DNA from: Bin5 sp965218625
GTDB lineage: Bacteria; Chloroflexota; Anaerolineae; Caldilineales; Caldilineaceae
Assembly: GCA_965218625.1 (NCBI GenBank)
Contig: CBDCLG010000020.1
Span: 496,001-560,000, forward strand
Length of the DNA stretch: 64,000 nt
Reading direction: 5' to 3'
Shown: positions 61,062 to 64,000 of the stretch, piece by piece
Layout of the letters: every line of letters starts with the position of its first letter
Position numbering within the stretch: position 1 is the first letter of the stretch
Position numbers and translations under genes: made by a program
Notes under the pieces: model-generated
What the model was told of the DNA's origin: nothing
Seen by the model: only the letters and a program-made list of their open reading frames with translations
Database searches by the model: none

Positions 61062-62717
61062 ATGAACACCGAACGACCTGCCATCTACATTTCCGACCTC
61101 AACCGCTCACGTCCAAGCGCGGCTTTGTCACCCACACCCAGGCAGAACCACTGGCAGACGATCCCCTACGAAGCCGAGGGTGTCTCGGGCACAATGTTGG
61201 TCGCGGACTCGGAGTGCACCGCGCCGACGCTGGAACTGCCCCTGGATGTGAAGGGCTGGCATGCCATCCATTTGGGCGTCTGGACCGACTGGGAGGACAG
61301 CGCCCTCAGAGTAAAACTCAGCGGCGCACCCTGTTTCACTCCGGTGTTCACATCCAGGCCTGAACCAACCGGAGAAAAATGGCATTCGGGCTTTGCCACG
61401 ATCAGAGAGGGCTTCTGGATCCACGCCGACCTGACCGGGCGCAACCTCTACGTCAGCCAGATTGGAGGGCGCCGGGCCGGCCTTGCCTACGTGAAGCTGG
61501 AGCCGCTGAGCGAGGCCGAGGTCGCGGCCATCAAGCAGGACCAGGCCCGCACCGATACCAAACGGCTGATCGCCTACAACGACGCCGCGCACCTGGAACC
61601 CAGGTCTTTGGAAGGGATGCGGGGAGAGCTGGAACATTTCCGCGACTCTGACTTCCAGAAGCTGCTGTGGTGCATCGGCAGCGGCAGCGAGACCTACTTC
61701 TTCTCCAGCGTAGGCGAGACCGCGCTGCGCGAAGAGTGGGACTATGTGGAAGAGTTTTTGGCCAGCTGGGTTGAAGGTTTTCGCATCCTCAAAGCGCAGG
61801 GCACCGACCCGCTCACGACGGTAATCGAGTATGCCCACAGCTTCGGCCTCGAGCTGCACGGCATGTACCTGGTCGGCGGCTGGGTCTACCCTCCCAATCA
61901 CGGCTTCGAAAGCAAATTCTACTACCAGCATCCGCAGTGGCGATGCGTCAGCCGCTCCGGCCGGCCGGTCACACGTATGAGCTACGCCTTCGCCGGCGTG
62001 CGCAACTTCCTCCTCGCCCTGTTCCGCGAGGTCGCCGAACGCGGCGCCGACGGCATCAACCTCGGCTTCGTGCGCGGCCTTCCCTGCCTCCTCTACGAAC
62101 AGCCCATGATCGACGGCTTCCAACAGCTACACAACCAGGACCCGCGCGATCTGCCCGAAAACGATCCCCTATGGCTGCGCTTCAAAGCCGGCGTCATGAC
62201 CGAGTTCATGCGCGCCCTCAGAAATGAGCTCAACCAGGTCGGCGCTGAACAGGGCCGCACGATCCAGCTCTCGGCCTACGTGCTCAACAACGAAGCGCTC
62301 AACCTGGAACACGCCCTCGACCCGGCCGCCTGGGCACGGGAAGGTCTGGTCGACTTCATCATTCCCTACCCGCTGCACAACGTCATGGATATGGACATCG
62401 CCGCTTTCGTCAAGATGACGCGCGGCACCCAGTGCAAGGTCTATCCCGAAGTCATGCCGCGCCGCCAGTCGCCGGCAGACTACCGCGAGAAGGCGCTGTC
62501 ATTCTACGCCGAAGGGGTGGACGGACTGGCCTTCTGGGATGCCAGCTCCGCGTACCGGGTGGGTTTCAAGGACGAATGGAGCATGGTGCGGCGCCTGGGC
62601 CACAAGGATGAGCTGGCCGGCTGGGCGCCGGACGAATGGCCTTCGTATCGAGTCGTGCCGCTGTACAGCATCGGCGGCCTCGTCATGGACGAGCACAACC
62701 CCTACGAAGCGGCCTGA
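61062..62717 (+). CDS. Glycoside-hydrolase-like protein, family not identified
   Basis: 551 aa from ATG 61062; an overlapping longer frame through the permease gene is rejected. N-terminal beta region (about 1-150: ELPLDVKGWHAIHLGVWTDW) then a barrel-like region: DPLTTVIEYAHSFGLELHGM, GWVYPPNHGFESKFYYQHPQ, GADGINLGFVRGLPCLLYEQ, LVDFIIPYPLHNVMDMDIAA, VDGLAFWDASSAYR near the end. The pattern of LE/D-rich beta strands resembles TIM-barrel glycosidases of the GHL10/GH10-like type. I do not recognise the exact family. No signal peptide, so cytoplasmic. It is followed after 46 bases by a PhyH gene. Confidence 0.6.
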   Translation: MNTERPAIYISDLNRSRPSAALSPTPRQNHWQTIPYEAEGVSGTMLVADSECTAPTLELPLDVKGWHAIHLGVWTDWEDSALRVKLSGAPCFTPVFTSRPEPTGEKWHSGFATIREGFWIHADLTGRNLYVSQIGGRRAGLAYVKLEPLSEAEVAAIKQDQARTDTKRLIAYNDAAHLEPRSLEGMRGELEHFRDSDFQKLLWCIGSGSETYFFSSVGETALREEWDYVEEFLASWVEGFRILKAQGTDPLTTVIEYAHSFGLELHGMYLVGGWVYPPNHGFESKFYYQHPQWRCVSRSGRPVTRMSYAFAGVRNFLLALFREVAERGADGINLGFVRGLPCLLYEQPMIDGFQQLHNQDPRDLPENDPLWLRFKAGVMTEFMRALRNELNQVGAEQGRTIQLSAYVLNNEALNLEHALDPAAWAREGLVDFIIPYPLHNVMDMDIAAFVKMTRGTQCKVYPEVMPRRQSPADYREKALSFYAEGVDGLAFWDASSAYRVGFKDEWSMVRRLGHKDELAGWAPDEWPSYRVVPLYSIGGLVMDEHNPYEAA

Positions 62718-62763
62718 GTCGTGACACTGCATTGAAGGAACCAAAACGAAAAGCGAGGACTAC

Positions 62764-63582
62764 ATGCTCACAGGACAGCAGCTCACTCAATGGGAGACAT
62801 TTGGATTCCTGCATCTCCCCAAGGTGTTCAGCGCCGAGGAAATCGGGACCATAAATGCTGAATATGAGGAGGGATTGAACAGAACGCGGCGCCTGATGGA
62901 CTCGCCGGTCGGCAATCGCAGACAGCTGAACTGGCCGAACATGGGGCCGGAGGCCCCGTTCCTGTCCGCACTGCTGGAAGATCCACGCATCTGCGGGGTG
63001 GCGGAGCAACTCTTCGGCGACGACGTGGTCGGCGTTGCCTCCAATGGCAATCACTTCGCCGGCGACCGCACCGAATGGCACCCGGATACGCATGACCCGC
63101 ATATGCAGGGCGTCAAGTTTGCCTGCTATCTGCAGCCGCTCGGCGCCGAAAGCGGCGCGCTGCGCGTGATTCCCGGCTCCCACAAAGGCCCGCTGCACGA
63201 TGATCTGTTCCGCGTGCCGAGAAAAGATTCCAACCGACGCGCCGAAGAGCAGACCGGTCTCGGCGTCAGCGAGTTTCCTGCGCACGTGTGTCGTTCGGAG
63301 CCCGGTGACCTGATTGCCTTCAACTTTCGACTGTGGCATGCCAGCTGGGGCGGGACAACGGACCGCCGCATGTGCTCGATCATGTACTACAGCAACCCCA
63401 AGACCCCTGAGGAAGAGGCGGCAAACCGGGAAATGGTGTCGGTTGTCCGCAATGTCCACAAAGGTCTCGAATGGAAAGAACCGCAACACCCGGAACATTG
63501 GCTTTCCAACCCACAGAAGAGCCCCAAACGGCAACGCTGGATTGACTGGCTGCGGCGGTGGGAGTTCATCGAGGCTGACTGA
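62764..63582 (+). CDS. Phytanoyl-CoA dioxygenase (PhyH) family protein
   Basis: 272 aa. HxD in TEWHPDTHDPH, LGAESGALRVIPGSHKGPLH and distal His in FRLWHASWGGTTDRRMC, whose following Arg-Arg fits the 2-oxoglutarate site. It starts MLTGQQLTQWETFGFLHLPK with GAGGA upstream. The C-terminus QRWIDWLRRWEFIEAD overlaps or abuts the P450 gene. No small partner gene precedes it. Confidence 0.88.
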   Translation: MLTGQQLTQWETFGFLHLPKVFSAEEIGTINAEYEEGLNRTRRLMDSPVGNRRQLNWPNMGPEAPFLSALLEDPRICGVAEQLFGDDVVGVASNGNHFAGDRTEWHPDTHDPHMQGVKFACYLQPLGAESGALRVIPGSHKGPLHDDLFRVPRKDSNRRAEEQTGLGVSEFPAHVCRSEPGDLIAFNFRLWHASWGGTTDRRMCSIMYYSNPKTPEEEAANREMVSVVRNVHKGLEWKEPQHPEHWLSNPQKSPKRQRWIDWLRRWEFIEAD

Positions 63583-64000
63583 GCAGGCCGGCGAAGAGGC
63601 AACCATCGACAAGAGTTTCGACCAGCATCTGCTGACGCCCGCCTACCTGGCGGACCCCTACCCGTACTACCATCAGCTGCGCTGTGAGGCTCCCGTCTAT
63701 TGGAGCGAGGCGATGGAGGCATGGCTGCTCACCCGCTACGGAGACGCCGAAGCGACCCTGCGCGATCCGCGGCTTGTTTCGGGCACGCGCATTGCCGCGG
63801 CGGTTCGGCAGCTGCCTGGGACGGTGCAGCCGGAGGTGCAGGCGCTCGAGGGCCATATCTCGACCTGGATGGGATTCATCGACCCACCGGACCATACCAG
63901 GCTGCGCGCCCTGGTCAGCAATGCCTTTACACCGCGCATGATCAGGGGTCTGGGCCCGCGAATCCAGACCATCGTCGACGAGTTGCTGGACCGGGTACAG
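63542..64000 (+). CDS. Cytochrome P450, 5' part (runs off the window)
   Basis: An open frame continues to the window end. DPYPYYHQLRCEAPVYWSEA, then AWLLTRYGDAEATLRDPRL, and MGFIDPPDHTRLRALVSNAF followed by TPRMIRGL are the B-helix to C-helix region of bacterial cytochrome P450. The heme Cys loop is beyond the edge. The start is uncertain: TTG 63542 (overlapping the PhyH gene by 41 bases) is the first usual start codon in this frame, while GAAGAGG at about 63590 hints at a later start. Together with PhyH it suggests oxidative tailoring or breakdown of a hydrophobic substrate. Confidence 0.75.
   Translation, partial: MTGCGGGSSSRLTEQAGEEATIDKSFDQHLLTPAYLADPYPYYHQLRCEAPVYWSEAMEAWLLTRYGDAEATLRDPRLVSGTRIAAAVRQLPGTVQPEVQALEGHISTWMGFIDPPDHTRLRALVSNAFTPRMIRGLGPRIQTIVDELLDRVQ

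Overview
This 64 kb stretch looks like a heterotroph's catabolic gene region. GC content is high, estimated by eye at about 60 percent or more. The substrate-binding lipoproteins combine a twin-arginine motif, a late Cys and a Pro/Ala/Glu-rich linker (for example LAACVPAAAPAEPAAED). That style, together with many phytanoyl-CoA-dioxygenase (PhyH) and BNR sialidase-like genes, suggests Chloroflexota, perhaps a Caldilineales or sponge-associated lineage. The taxonomic assignment is inference; no rRNA or tRNA gene was recognised. I also saw no insertion sequence, phage gene, CRISPR array or intact transcription regulator.

Layout. (1) 2-3069: a TPP enzyme cut by the window edge, a coupled Gfo/Idh oxidoreductase and a decayed HlyD-like fragment. 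(2) 3479-13479: a consensus promoter, a complete peptide-type ABC operon (binding protein, two permeases, one double ATPase), a GH172-like hydrolase and an HemL-like aminotransferase. (3) 13480-18811: a regulatory gap, an HpaI-type aldolase, two near-identical sialidase-like genes enclosing the fossil of a sugar ABC transporter, and a PhyH enzyme. (4) 18844-31788: a tandemly duplicated module. Copy 1 has M24 and SDR genes divergent from binding protein-permease-permease. Copy 2 has binding protein-permease-permease-Gfo/Idh. The junction holds remnants of the lost genes of both copies. (5) 31823-37703: DegT aminotransferase, a third sialidase-like gene, nitrilase, tandem epimerase and isomerase. 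(6) 37765-42177, minus strand: a five-gene sugar-acid-like operon bounded by two unusual metallo-beta-lactamase paralogues. (7) 42178-46216: a dense divergent regulatory region and a CUT1 sugar transporter. (8) 46360-56818: an FGE-like lipoprotein, two copies of a small-protein/PhyH gene pair, a GH116-like protein, aldo-keto reductase, isomerase, SDR and aminotransferase. (9) 57213-64000: another peptide-type transporter, a glycosidase-like protein, PhyH and the start of a cytochrome P450.

A plausible reading is that several uptake systems feed oxidation, isomerisation, aldol cleavage and amino transfer of modified sugars, sugar acids or glycan fragments. Only one ATPase gene (8292-10433) is present for four peptide-type permease pairs and one sugar permease pair, so the transporters probably share ATPases. 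The least explained element is the recurring pair of a 118-121-residue protein with the EWPY...GWRV.KFPE signature and a PhyH dioxygenase. Other notable observations are a structured leader conserved between the two operon copies with compensatory base changes, repeated TTGACA-N17-TATACT promoters, and a stem-loop between binding-protein and permease genes in all five transporter operons.
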